Assembly (NCBI GenBank): GCA_002299495.1
Contig: DBNZ01000063.1
Span: forward strand, 3,993 to 11,663
DNA length: 7,671 bases
From: Methylococcaceae bacterium UBA659
GTDB lineage: Bacteria; Pseudomonadota; Gammaproteobacteria; Methylococcales; Methylomonadaceae
Direction: 5' to 3'
Numbering within the stretch: position 1 is the first letter of the stretch; every line of letters begins with the position of its first letter. Positions 1-7,475 of the stretch are shown one piece after another. Below the pieces are notes generated by a model, which saw only the letters and a list, made by a program, of their open reading frames with translations, had not been told where the DNA came from and ran no database searches. The translations under genes and the position numbers were made by a program.

Positions 1-885
1 CCGATTGACGACGGCGACGCCGTGGTGTTCTTTAATTTCCGTGGCGACCGCGCCATCGAAATTTCGCGGGCTTTCACCGAGGAGCATTTCACCGCGTTCG
101 AGCGCGGCCCGTTGCCTAAAGTCACTTATGCGGGCATGATGCAATACGACGGCGACACCAAAATGCCGGCGCGGTTTCTGGTCGAGCCGCCCGCGATTGA
201 CCGGACCTTGGGCGAATACCTGGCCAAAAACGGCATTACCCAATATGCGATCAGCGAAACCCAAAAATACGGCCACGTCACCTATTTCTGGAACGGCAAC
301 CGCTCCGGCAAATTCAGCGACGAGTTGGAAACCTATGTCGAAATCACAAGCGACATCGTGCCGTTTGAGCAGCGTCCGTGGATGAAATGTGCAGAGATCA
401 CCGACGCCTTGATCAACGCTATCCGTAGCGGCAAGCACCGCTATCTACGGGTGAATTACGCCAACGGCGACATGGTTGGCCATACCGGCAATTTCGAGGC
501 GGCGGTCACGGCCATGCAATGCCTTGACCTGCAATTGGCGCGTTTGCTGCCGGTGATTTTGGCGGCTAAGGGCACGGCGATGATCACCGCCGACCACGGC
601 AACGCCGACGAAATGTACGAACTGGATAAAAAAGGTGAGGTGAAGCGAGACGCGGAAGGCCGCGCTAAGGCCAAAACGTCGCACACCTTGAATCCGGTGC
701 CGTTCGTGTTGGTTTCCGCAGAAGCCCATCCGGGCTATCAACTGCGGCAGGATTTGTCGGTCGCGGGTCTCTCGAATCTGGCCGCAACTTTATTGAACCT
801 GCTCGGCTTTGAAGCGCCGGAGGATTACGACCCAAGTTTGATTGAGGTGTGTCAAGTCCCGCCGGGTCATACCGCTACTGGCTGA
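1..885 (+). CDS. gpmI: 2,3-bisphosphoglycerate-independent phosphoglycerate mutase, C-terminal part (5' end outside window)
   Basis: This cytoplasmic enzyme of glycolysis/gluconeogenesis interconverts 3- and 2-phosphoglycerate and needs Mn2+ or a similar metal. The reading frame is open from base 1, so the gene begins upstream; 294 codons are present of the roughly 510-550 usual for the family. Counting from the window edge, NFRGDR at residues 12-17 carries the two arginines that in characterised enzymes bind substrate. D157 and H161 (in NGDMVGH), D198-H199 (TADHGN) and H228 (KTSHT) match the known C-terminal metal ligands of this alkaline-phosphatase-like fold. A charged insert lies between TADHGN and KTSHT (about residues 208-224), as in the longer members of the family. 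The final dozen residues after DYDPSLI look like a non-conserved tail. The gene converges on the efflux operon and has no visible functional tie to it. The family is certain; only the N-terminal half, with the catalytic Ser, is unseen. Confidence 0.96.
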   Translation, partial: PIDDGDAVVFFNFRGDRAIEISRAFTEEHFTAFERGPLPKVTYAGMMQYDGDTKMPARFLVEPPAIDRTLGEYLAKNGITQYAISETQKYGHVTYFWNGNRSGKFSDELETYVEITSDIVPFEQRPWMKCAEITDALINAIRSGKHRYLRVNYANGDMVGHTGNFEAAVTAMQCLDLQLARLLPVILAAKGTAMITADHGNADEMYELDKKGEVKRDAEGRAKAKTSHTLNPVPFVLVSAEAHPGYQLRQDLSVAGLSNLAATLLNLLGFEAPEDYDPSLIEVCQVPPGHTATG

Positions 886-1129
886 TACCTCGTGTACACC
901 CAGCAATGGCAGATGTACCGCAGCAAACCCACCGTTGCGACCATCGCATCGTCAGCATTAGCCAGCCTTATGCCCGCCCCATAGGGAGCATGGGTATCTA
1001 CACAAATCCTGAAACATCGTCATTCCGGCAGAGCCTGCCCCGGCATGGATTGCCGGGGGATGCCGGAATGACGAGCTTTTCGGCATTAGCTGAGACATCT
1101 TGCTAATCAGGAAAACCTGTCCGTTTGGT
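886..1129. other. Convergent intergenic spacer between gpmI and the efflux operon
   Basis: The two flanking genes end facing each other, so no promoter is needed here and none is seen. The notable content is the nested palindrome at 1017-1074. Smaller inverted repeats are ATTAGC/GCTAAT (1085-1090 and 1102-1107, 11-nt loop) and CAGG-AAAA-CCTG (1108-1119). Neither is followed by a convincing T run on either strand. No reading frame with coding character was found. Confidence 0.7.
1017..1074. repeat. Nested palindromic REP/MITE-like element, possible bidirectional terminator
   Basis: The outer arms are a perfect 14-bp inverted repeat: TCGTCATTCCGGCA at 1017-1030 and its complement at 1061-1074. 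Inside them lies a second perfect 8-bp stem, CCCCGGCA (1038-1045) with TGCCGGGG (1051-1058), around a 5-nt loop. The GTCATTCCGGC...GCCGGAATGAC arrangement is typical of short dispersed palindromes found in many copies in gammaproteobacterial genomes; only one copy is visible here. Its place between convergent genes, and the TTTT at 1077-1080 just after it on the + strand, would allow it to act as a terminator for gpmI. Structure is seen directly; the repeat-family assignment is inference. Confidence 0.75.
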
Positions 1130-1438
1130 TTACACGGCCCCTTTTTCCAGTATCGGCAATACCCAATAATGGATACCGGAGCCGGCCAGTTCTTGTTTCA
1201 GCGAGTGCATAAAATGTGGCAATGCAACGGCATCGATCTGAAGTTGAAAACGCAGGCGCTGTTGCCGTCCCCTGACTTGTTCGGCCAAAGACAGCCCTTG
1301 ATTCCCATGATGGTGGGAATTGATCGCATAAGTGCTAAATCCATGCTCGGATTCTTGTAACAGCAAGAAATCCACTACGGTTTCTGCCAAATTGGGCGGT
1401 GCGTCCAATGTAATGAGATAGTCTTGGTGGTTGCTCAT
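1130..1438 (-). CDS. DUF3240-family small protein, last gene of the efflux operon
   Basis: This 102-residue protein has no signal peptide or membrane segment, so it is probably cytoplasmic. It matches my memory of the DUF3240 family, small proteins often encoded beside CzcA/CusA-type RND pumps. Recognisable blocks are the N-terminal strand and helix (about 6-28), GFSTYAI (33-39), SLAEQVRGRQQRLRFQLQI (50-68) and the C-terminal IHYWVLPI (89-96). The pattern suits a small ferredoxin-like, PII/CutA-like alpha-beta fold. An S-H-H-H-G stretch at 41-45 could bind a metal. The ATG overlaps the czcA stop as ATGA (bases 1435-1438), and GGA lies 8 nt upstream of the ATG, so translation is probably coupled to the pump. 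Function is unknown; accessory or metal-sensing roles are guesses. Confidence 0.8.
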   Translation of the reverse strand: MSNHQDYLITLDAPPNLAETVVDFLLLQESEHGFSTYAINSHHHGNQGLSLAEQVRGRQQRLRFQLQIDAVALPHFMHSLKQELAGSGIHYWVLPILEKGAV

Positions 1439-4400
1439 GAGATAGTTCCGCCATTGCCTGCCAATCCGAAACGTCGGTATAGCATCGGTAACAGAAACAA
1501 GGTTAAAAAAGTCGATGACACTAAGCCGCCAATCACCACGATAGCTAAGGGCTTTTGGATTTCAGACCCGGGTCCGGTGGCGAACAATAGTGGCATCAAA
1601 CCGAATGCGGCAATGCTGGCCGTCATCAACACCGGCCGTAATCGCCGCGATGAACCGACCCGCACCACGCGGGCGATGTCCATGCCGGTGGCGGCCAGTT
1701 GGTTGAAGTAACTGACCATAACCACGCCATTTAGCACGGCGATGCCCAGGAGGGCGATAAAGCCGACCGAGGCAGGGACGGATAGATATTCCCCAGACCA
1801 CCACAAGGCGAAAACGCCGCCAACCATAGCCAGGGGGATGTTGGATAACACCAAGGTGGCTTGCCTAACCGATCCGAAGGTGGAAAACAGTAGCAAGAAA
1901 ATCAGCCCCAACGAAATCGGCACGACAATCGACAGGGTGGCGGCGGCGCGTTGCTGGTTTTCAAACTGGCCGCCGAATTCGACGGTGTAGCCGGCCGGCA
2001 ATTGGATTTTTTCCGCCACCAGCCGCTTCGCTTCAGCGACAAAACCGACTAAGTCCCGGTCTTGTACGTTGCTGCGCACGACGGTAAAGCGTTGGCCGCG
2101 TTCGCGTTGCACGGCCACCACGCCTTCGACTTTTGACACTTTGGCGACCGCCGTGATCGGGATATGGCTGCCGTTCGCCAACGTGATTTGCAAGTTGTTG
2201 AAGTTGGCGGTGTTGCTGTCGCCGCGCAAAATCAACGGTGTCCGTTTGACGCCTTCTTGGACGATGCCCAAGTTAAGGCCTTCAATCTCGGCGTGTAACC
2301 AGTTTTCGATGCGGTCGATGTCGAGACCGAAACGGCCGGCGGCGGATTTGTCTAGGGTCAGTTGCAAAAACTGCATACCGGTGTTTTGCCTGACGAAGAC
2401 GTCGATGGAACCCCGGATGCCGCGTAGCAAGCCGGCGATTTCGTTGCCTTTCTGGTCGAGTACCGCTAAGTCCGGCCCGAACAGTTTGACGGCGAGATCG
2501 CCTCGGGTGCCGGTCAGCATTTCCGACACCCGCATTTCGATCGGTTGGGTAAAGCCGAAAGCGATGCCGGGGGTTTGCTCCATCACTTTGCGGATGTCCT
2601 CGATCAGATGCGCTTTGTCGGGGGCGTGCCATTGTGATTTTGGTTTCAGTATTAAGAACGCATCGGTCTCGTTCAGGCTCATCGGGTCCAAACCCAATTC
2701 GTCGGAACCTACCCGGGACACGACGGCGCTGATTTCCGGCACGTTCTGCAGCAGGTTTTTTTGCACTTGTCCGTCCAACGCCACTGATTGTGCGAGCGTG
2801 ATGGACGGCAGTTTTTCCAATTGTACGATGATGTCGCCTTCGTCCAGCGTCGGCATGAAGGTGCTGCCGATGCGGGTAAAGGCCCAGCCGGTCAATACCA
2901 GCAATACCGCTGCGCCGATGAACACGGGTTTGCCGTGATCTAGGCACCAGGCCAACGCCGGTTGGTAAATTTGTTGCAGTTTTCGCGGTAACCAGGGTTC
3001 GTCATGCGAGACTTTTTTCAGCAGGTAAGAGGCGATGACCGGGATGGCGGTCAACGATAGCAACAGTGAGCCGCTTAAGGCAAAGACGATGGTCAAGGCC
3101 ACCGGCGTAAACAGCTTGCCTTCCAGTCCTTGTAAGGTCAGTAACGGCAAAAACACGATGATGATGATCAAAATACCAGAGGTGACCGGAGCCGCCACTT
3201 CCCGGGTAGCCCGGTAAATCACATGCAGGTGCGGCAACCGCTGCGCGGTGGGGGAATGGGCGAGGTGGGTGGTCAGGTTTTCGGTGACCACGACGGCGGC
3301 GTCAACCAACATGCCGATAGCAATGGCCAGGCCGCCTAAGCTCATTAAGTTGGCCGACATGTCGATTTGTGCCATCAAAATAAAGGTAAACAACGCCGCC
3401 ATCGGCAAGGCCAGGGCCACTACCACGGCGGCCCGGATATTGCCCAAAAACAGTAGCAACAAAACCACCACCAGCGCGACCGCTTCAGCCAAGGCATGGA
3501 CGACGGTATCGACGGCTTTTTCAATCAAATGGGCGCGGTTGTAGAACACCTTAGCCGCCACGCCTTCCGGGAAACCCTTGCTGATTTCGGCCAGTTTTTG
3601 CTCGACGCCGACGATGGTCTGGCGGGCGTTCGCTCCGCGCAGGCTGAGCACCAGCCCGGTCACCGCCTCGCCTTGGCCGTTTTTGCTGACTGCGCCGTAT
3701 CGCGTCAACGCACCGATGCGGACATCGGCAATGTCGCCAACGCTGATCGGAACCCCATTTTTGTTGTCGACGACAATACGGCGCACGTCATCTAAGGTTT
3801 TGATGCGGCCTTCCACCCTGACGATCAGGGCTTCTTCGCCATCGCTTAAGCGGCCGGCGCCGTCGTTGCGGTTATTCGATTGCAAGGCTTGCACCAGCCG
3901 GTCCAGGTCGATGCCGCGCGCCGACAGCCGGGTATTGTCGGGAACCACTTCAAAGCTCCTGGCTAAGCCGCCTAGCGCGTTGACATCGGCCACCCCGGGC
4001 ACGGTACGCAGGGCGGGGCGAATGACCCAATCCAGTAACGAGCGACGCTCCATCAGGCTTAAGCCGCCGCCTTCGATGGTGAACATGAATATTTCCCCTA
4101 GCGGCGTAGTCATCGGTGCGATACCGCCTTGCACACCGGACGGCATGGTGCCCCAGATGCTATTTAAGCGCTCGGCGATTTGCTGCCGCGCCCAATAAAT
4201 GTCGGTGCCCTCGGCGAAATCGATGGTGATGTCGGTCAGCGCGTATTTGGCGATTGAGCGCAGCATGGTTTGGTGCGGGATGCCCAACAGTTCGGTCTCT
4301 ATCGGTGCGGTGATCCGGGTTTCGACTTCTTCCGGCGTCATGCCAGGGGCTTTGACGATGATCTTCACCTGAGTCGGGGAGACTTCCGGGAATGCGTCGA

Positions 4401-4503
4401 TCGGGATGTTTTGGAAGGCATGGTAACCGGCGCCGGTCAATACTAACACGGCTATCAATATCAATAACCGATGGCTTAACGCAAATCGGATCAGTTGCGC
4501 CAT
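1435..4503 (-). CDS. czcA: Heavy-metal efflux RND inner-membrane pump, CzcA/CusA family
   Basis: This is a proton-driven trimeric pump that exports metal cations through the adaptor and outer-membrane channel encoded just upstream. It is 1022 residues long, within the usual range. Features include TM1 at about 9-29, followed by the conserved NIPIDAFPEVSPTQV block (32-46) and a first periplasmic porter loop (about 30-330). A membrane cluster spans about 335-497, a cytoplasmic/amphipathic link and the next TM end near 542, and MPTLDEGD sits at 550-557 in the second porter loop. The final TM cluster starts near 857. The TM4 motif (395-409) has D401 and E408, matching Asp408 and Glu415 of CzcA for proton relay, but the CzcA Asp402 position is Ala395. 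The CusA methionine triad positions appear to be Glu/Leu. The ATG at 4503 was chosen: it overlaps the czcB stop as TAATG with GGGGAG 9 nt upstream. A TTG at 4530 would add nine residues and is less likely. Substrate is probably a divalent metal, but this is unresolved. Confidence 0.95.
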   Translation of the reverse strand: MAQLIRFALSHRLLILIAVLVLTGAGYHAFQNIPIDAFPEVSPTQVKIIVKAPGMTPEEVETRITAPIETELLGIPHQTMLRSIAKYALTDITIDFAEGTDIYWARQQIAERLNSIWGTMPSGVQGGIAPMTTPLGEIFMFTIEGGGLSLMERRSLLDWVIRPALRTVPGVADVNALGGLARSFEVVPDNTRLSARGIDLDRLVQALQSNNRNDGAGRLSDGEEALIVRVEGRIKTLDDVRRIVVDNKNGVPISVGDIADVRIGALTRYGAVSKNGQGEAVTGLVLSLRGANARQTIVGVEQKLAEISKGFPEGVAAKVFYNRAHLIEKAVDTVVHALAEAVALVVVLLLLFLGNIRAAVVVALALPMAALFTFILMAQIDMSANLMSLGGLAIAIGMLVDAAVVVTENLTTHLAHSPTAQRLPHLHVIYRATREVAAPVTSGILIIIIVFLPLLTLQGLEGKLFTPVALTIVFALSGSLLLSLTAIPVIASYLLKKVSHDEPWLPRKLQQIYQPALAWCLDHGKPVFIGAAVLLVLTGWAFTRIGSTFMPTLDEGDIIVQLEKLPSITLAQSVALDGQVQKNLLQNVPEISAVVSRVGSDELGLDPMSLNETDAFLILKPKSQWHAPDKAHLIEDIRKVMEQTPGIAFGFTQPIEMRVSEMLTGTRGDLAVKLFGPDLAVLDQKGNEIAGLLRGIRGSIDVFVRQNTGMQFLQLTLDKSAAGRFGLDIDRIENWLHAEIEGLNLGIVQEGVKRTPLILRGDSNTANFNNLQITLANGSHIPITAVAKVSKVEGVVAVQRERGQRFTVVRSNVQDRDLVGFVAEAKRLVAEKIQLPAGYTVEFGGQFENQQRAAATLSIVVPISLGLIFLLLFSTFGSVRQATLVLSNIPLAMVGGVFALWWSGEYLSVPASVGFIALLGIAVLNGVVMVSYFNQLAATGMDIARVVRVGSSRRLRPVLMTASIAAFGLMPLLFATGPGSEIQKPLAIVVIGGLVSSTFLTLFLLPMLYRRFGLAGNGGTIS

Positions 4504-5648
4504 TATTCGCTGCTCCCCAAACCCAGCCAATTTGCCTTTAAAGCGACCGTGCCTTTGACGGCGATATCTTCTTTGCCGGTCAATTTGCCGCTGAAAATGG
4601 TTTCATTCTCTTGTTTGCCGATAACGCTGATCCTTGTCGCAACAAAGTCTTCTTTGCCTCGGATGAACACATAGAATTCGCCTTCGTGTTGGGCGATGGC
4701 CGTGTTCGGCACACTGAAAGCCGGGCTGGGATGGTCTTGGATGACTTGGACGTTGACCCGCTGCCCCGGCCAGACATCCTTTTGCGCTCCTGTTATCACA
4801 GCCCGTGCCAGCATGGTTTGGTTTTCTGGGTTCACATGTTGCCCCAATTGGGTGACTTCTGCCTTGACCGGCATGATGGCGGGGGCTGTTCGCGGTTCAA
4901 GAGGGGTATTCTCGGCGATAGGCTTTGCCAATAACACGGTGTCGCCTAATTCAACATCCCCCATGCGTTCTTGCGGGATATTGATTTCTAGCCAGAGTTC
5001 CCGCAGGTCCGCGATCCGGTACAAAGGCACCAAACTGTCCACCCGCTCGCCCGCTAAGGCGAGGACTTCCAGAACCACGCCGGAAATAGGCGCACGGACA
5101 TGCAGCAGGCCGGATAATTTATGGGTTTTCGTCAGTTGGTTGATTTCAGCGTCGGTCATGCCGGCTATGGCCAATAACTGTCGGCGCTCATTGGCGGCAT
5201 AAGCGCTGGCATGGTAAAGGCTGCTGGTTTCCAGCCAACGGCGCTGGGCTATGATGCCTTCTGCGTACAAATTTTTATCACGTTCATAAGCCAACCGTTG
5301 CAAGTGTAATTCACCGTTGGCGCTCAAATATTGTTGCTGCATGGTCAACAGGTCGGAACTGTTCAGCTCTGCCAGCAACTGGCCTTTTTTGACAGGATCG
5401 CCCGTTGCGGCCAGCAGCCGGTTGACCAAACCGGCTTGGGGGCTGCTGACCACATGCTCGCCGCTAGGCGGGACCACCACTGTTGCGGGCGCGTACAATA
5501 TGGGCAATTGTTTGACGATGGCTGGCTGGCCCAAGGTGATGCCTAAGTGGGCTAATTGCTCAGCAGATATTTTGATGCTGTTGCCGCTGGCCCAAGCGGA
5601 TGCCGGCAACAAGAAAATAATCATTAGCGTGGTAAGTAAGGTGTTCAT
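4503..5648 (-). CDS. czcB: Periplasmic adaptor (membrane fusion protein) of heavy-metal RND efflux, CzcB-like
   Basis: This adaptor bridges the RND pump and the outer-membrane channel in the periplasm. It has 381 residues. Residues 1-20 form a signal peptide with a probable cleavage after ASAWA; there is no lipobox Cys, so it is likely not a lipoprotein. The two half-lipoyl segments are at about 66-97 (SSPQAGLV...GDPVKKGQLL) and 182-213 (VRAPISGVV...GERV). They enclose an alpha-hairpin (about 98-178). A beta-barrel follows (about 215-303, ending in WPGQRVNV) and then a membrane-proximal domain (304-378). It lacks the His-rich N-terminal extension seen in some CzcB proteins. AGGA lies 8 nt before the ATG, the start overlaps the czcC stop as ATGA (5645-5648), and the stop overlaps the czcA ATG by one base. 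Family is firm; metal specificity cannot be inferred from this protein. Confidence 0.94.
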   Translation of the reverse strand: MNTLLTTLMIIFLLPASAWASGNSIKISAEQLAHLGITLGQPAIVKQLPILYAPATVVVPPSGEHVVSSPQAGLVNRLLAATGDPVKKGQLLAELNSSDLLTMQQQYLSANGELHLQRLAYERDKNLYAEGIIAQRRWLETSSLYHASAYAANERRQLLAIAGMTDAEINQLTKTHKLSGLLHVRAPISGVVLEVLALAGERVDSLVPLYRIADLRELWLEINIPQERMGDVELGDTVLLAKPIAENTPLEPRTAPAIMPVKAEVTQLGQHVNPENQTMLARAVITGAQKDVWPGQRVNVQVIQDHPSPAFSVPNTAIAQHEGEFYVFIRGKEDFVATRISVIGKQENETIFSGKLTGKEDIAVKGTVALKANWLGLGSSE

Positions 5649-6958
5649 GGCATTATTCCTACTGCTTGGTTATAAAAAGCAAGGTCACGCTCCAGTATTA
5701 CGTTACGTTCCTTAGCGTTTAACCGCGCCTGCTCGGTACGCGACTGGAATTTCAATAAATCCATCAGCCCGATTTCGCCCGCAGCAAAGGCTTTGTCCAT
5801 CATGGCTAAATGCTGCTCCGCCACTTGTTTAAGGTTTTCGGCGATGCCAAGCTCAACCCGGTTGACTTCAAGATTATGTTCGGCCTCGTGGTGGGCTTGC
5901 TCTAAGTTTCTCATCAACATATCCCGTTCGGCATACAAACGGCTCATCTCAACGTTGACGGCGGCCAGTTTTGGGGCGAGGTGTGCGCTCCCGCCAAAGG
6001 GCACGTTGACCATGATATTGAAACTTTCGATGTTATTACTGCGCGGGTCATTGTTACTGGGCCGGTCACTGTTGACGCCAACGGTTAATTGGGTAGGCCC
6101 TGAGCCTGCCAATTTCAAAGCGTTCAGTTCTGCGTGCTCGCGCTCTATTTGGGCGTTTACCGACAATAGGGCAGGGTGGTTATTTTGGACTTCTTGACGC
6201 TCGGCTGGTCGCTCGTGGAAATGAGCCGGCATTTTGGTGGTTTGGGTGATGGTATAGTAGCTTTTTCTGGCATGCATCAATTCTGCTTCCGCCAAGGTCA
6301 TCACTGAGTGTTTTTGTAATAACTCGCTATGCGCCAACAGTTCATCCGCACGGGGCAGATCACCTAGCGCCACCCGCCGTTTGATATTGGCCAACAACGT
6401 TTCATACGCCTTGACCTCCGCTTGCGCCTGTTCAAAGCGTATGGTTTGTAAGGCTATATCCCATAACGCCATCCTGACCAAACCGGCAACCCGCAACCGC
6501 ATTGCCTTAGTCTGCTGGTCTGCGCTGAGTAGGGCAAGCCCGGCCAACGTATGTTCAGCATCACGTTGCCCTAAGTTCCATAGCGGCACCTCAACGGTGG
6601 CGTCGACATGATGTATGGTGCCGCTGGTGGCTTCTTGAAAGCGTAAACCGGCTTTGGGCGCCCCCGAAAACCAGCTTTTCCCCCGGCGCTCGATAGCGGC
6701 GGCCTCTTCTTCCAAGGCTGTTAGCCAATTCATGTCGGGATGTTGAGCTAAGGTCTGGTCAACCAGCTTGGTTAGGGTCAAGCTCTCGTCAACTGCAATC
6801 AGATCGCTGTGGTGGACGACTGGCATTTGCAAGGCGATGGGCGCAGATGGGGGGGCGGCATAACTGGCCGGAATTATGCCCAGTAGGCACATTAGCGACA
6901 ACGGCACCCTGGTGTGGCATACGCCCCTGCCGTCTAGGTAAGGGATACATGCAAACAT
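5645..6958 (-). CDS. czcC: Outer-membrane factor of heavy-metal RND efflux, CzcC/TolC-like
   Basis: This is a trimeric outer-membrane channel with a periplasmic helical tunnel that docks on the CzcB adaptor. It has 437 residues, the usual size for CzcC. The two tandem halves typical of the family are visible. The first has a strand with VPLWNLGQRDAE (124-135) and a helix with GDLPRADELLA (199-209). The second has VPFGGSAHLAPK (319-330) and GEIGLMDLLKFQ (394-405). Long coiled-coil helices run about 135-235 and 330-425. A signal peptide is evident, RVPLSLMCLLGIIPASYA, probably cleaved after residue 34. The start is uncertain: with the ATG at 6958 the signal peptide carries an odd 16-residue N-terminal lead and only a weak GAG 5 nt upstream. 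TTG at codon 20 (AGGGTG just upstream) or ATG at codon 23 are alternatives. An 87-bp gap separates it from the preceding small gene; its stop overlaps the czcB start. Confidence 0.92.
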   Translation of the reverse strand: MFACIPYLDGRGVCHTRVPLSLMCLLGIIPASYAAPPSAPIALQMPVVHHSDLIAVDESLTLTKLVDQTLAQHPDMNWLTALEEEAAAIERRGKSWFSGAPKAGLRFQEATSGTIHHVDATVEVPLWNLGQRDAEHTLAGLALLSADQQTKAMRLRVAGLVRMALWDIALQTIRFEQAQAEVKAYETLLANIKRRVALGDLPRADELLAHSELLQKHSVMTLAEAELMHARKSYYTITQTTKMPAHFHERPAERQEVQNNHPALLSVNAQIEREHAELNALKLAGSGPTQLTVGVNSDRPSNNDPRSNNIESFNIMVNVPFGGSAHLAPKLAAVNVEMSRLYAERDMLMRNLEQAHHEAEHNLEVNRVELGIAENLKQVAEQHLAMMDKAFAAGEIGLMDLLKFQSRTEQARLNAKERNVILERDLAFYNQAVGIMP

Positions 6959-7045
6959 AACAACTCAATGCGGCGGCGGCCGCTGTTAAGGCAAAAAACA
7001 ATAGGAATGTTTGCCCCGAAACTGCATGTGGGTGGCAGTGGGGCG
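6959..7045. other. 87-bp spacer between the small leader gene and czcC
   Basis: This gap breaks the otherwise tightly overlapping operon. It contains a small inverted repeat, ACTGC (7021-7025) with GCAGT (7035-7039) around a 9-nt loop, just after the TAG of the upstream gene, and a GC-rich GCGGCCGCCGC tract near 6972-6984. No convincing -35/-10 pair or strong ribosome-binding site is seen, so I treat both genes as one transcript. A weak internal terminator or processing site is possible. Confidence 0.45.
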
Positions 7046-7441
7046 CTACGGAAATTTAGCCGCCGGGGGTGCTCTTGGGTTGTGCGGGGTTAACCAGGAA
7101 GCCGATTCGGGGGGCGGCAAGCGGTGGGGACGGACGTGTCGTTGCGGTTGTGGCCGGATTGAAACCAGATAGGCCAGCAGGAAAAAAACAGCCGCCGACG
7201 CGGAGGGGTCTTTGGGTTCTGGTTCGATACCAGAATGGATGCCGATAGCTAAGCCGTCTGCCATTGCCGGGTTGATGGCGGCGCAAACCGGGCCGGGGTG
7301 GGCAATATGGGTGTATGCCTCAAGGCTTGGCAGGTGCAAGTTCCCGGCTTGAAAATCCTCGCCGACATGGGCATGCACCAGAGGGGCGAGGCCTTGTAGC
7401 AGGATCAGGATGATAATCAGGAAAAAACGCAATGCCGGCAC
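7046..7441 (-). CDS. Small His-rich exported or membrane protein of unknown function, first gene of the efflux operon
   Basis: This 131-residue protein is not one I can name. Residues 1-24 make a good signal peptide (hydrophobic FFLIIILILLQGLAPLV, probable cleavage after HA24), which would leave a mature chain starting HVGEDF. A second hydrophobic segment at about 80-95 could span the membrane, leaving a basic, Pro/His-rich tail (about 96-131). Nine histidines are spread along the chain (23, 25, 36, 45, 48, 69, 102, 106, 120) with one Cys (53), suggesting metal contact in the periplasm. Small poorly conserved proteins of this kind commonly precede czcCBA-type genes. The start is GTG at 7441 with GGA 8 nt upstream; TTG at codon 4 is an alternative. 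A putative promoter lies about 35 bp upstream. That the gene is real is supported by the signal peptide and position; function is inference. Confidence 0.72.
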   Translation of the reverse strand: MPALRFFLIIILILLQGLAPLVHAHVGEDFQAGNLHLPSLEAYTHIAHPGPVCAAINPAMADGLAIGIHSGIEPEPKDPSASAAVFFLLAYLVSIRPQPQRHVRPHRLPPPESASWLTPHNPRAPPAAKFP

Positions 7442-7475
7442 GGTCGTGTTCCAGTCGGAAACGGAAAACCCCCGG

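Noticed and set aside
849..1106. 85-codon open frame on the + strand across the gpmI end and the palindrome
   Set aside because: It overlaps the conserved end of gpmI and reads straight through the REP-like palindrome; no domain, no ribosome-binding site.
2069..2938. Long 289-codon open frame on the + strand
   Set aside because: It runs antisense through the well-conserved pump gene and its translation has the Ser/Arg/Thr-rich look of a shadow frame.
3578..4198. 206-codon open frame on the + strand antisense to the pump
   Set aside because: Same reason: it is a by-product of codon bias in the opposite strand, with no recognisable motif.
4504..4530. Nine-residue N-terminal extension of the pump from TTG 4530
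   Set aside because: The ATG at 4503 has GGGGAG at good spacing and couples to the czcB stop as TAATG, and the protein from there begins like other RND pumps.
6789..7001. Open frame on the - strand with a hydrophobic start, overlapping the 5' end of czcC
   Set aside because: It starts at TTG without a ribosome-binding site, lies largely inside czcC in another frame, and its later part is Arg/Pro-rich without family resemblance. czcC has its own signal peptide, so no frameshift needs to be assumed.
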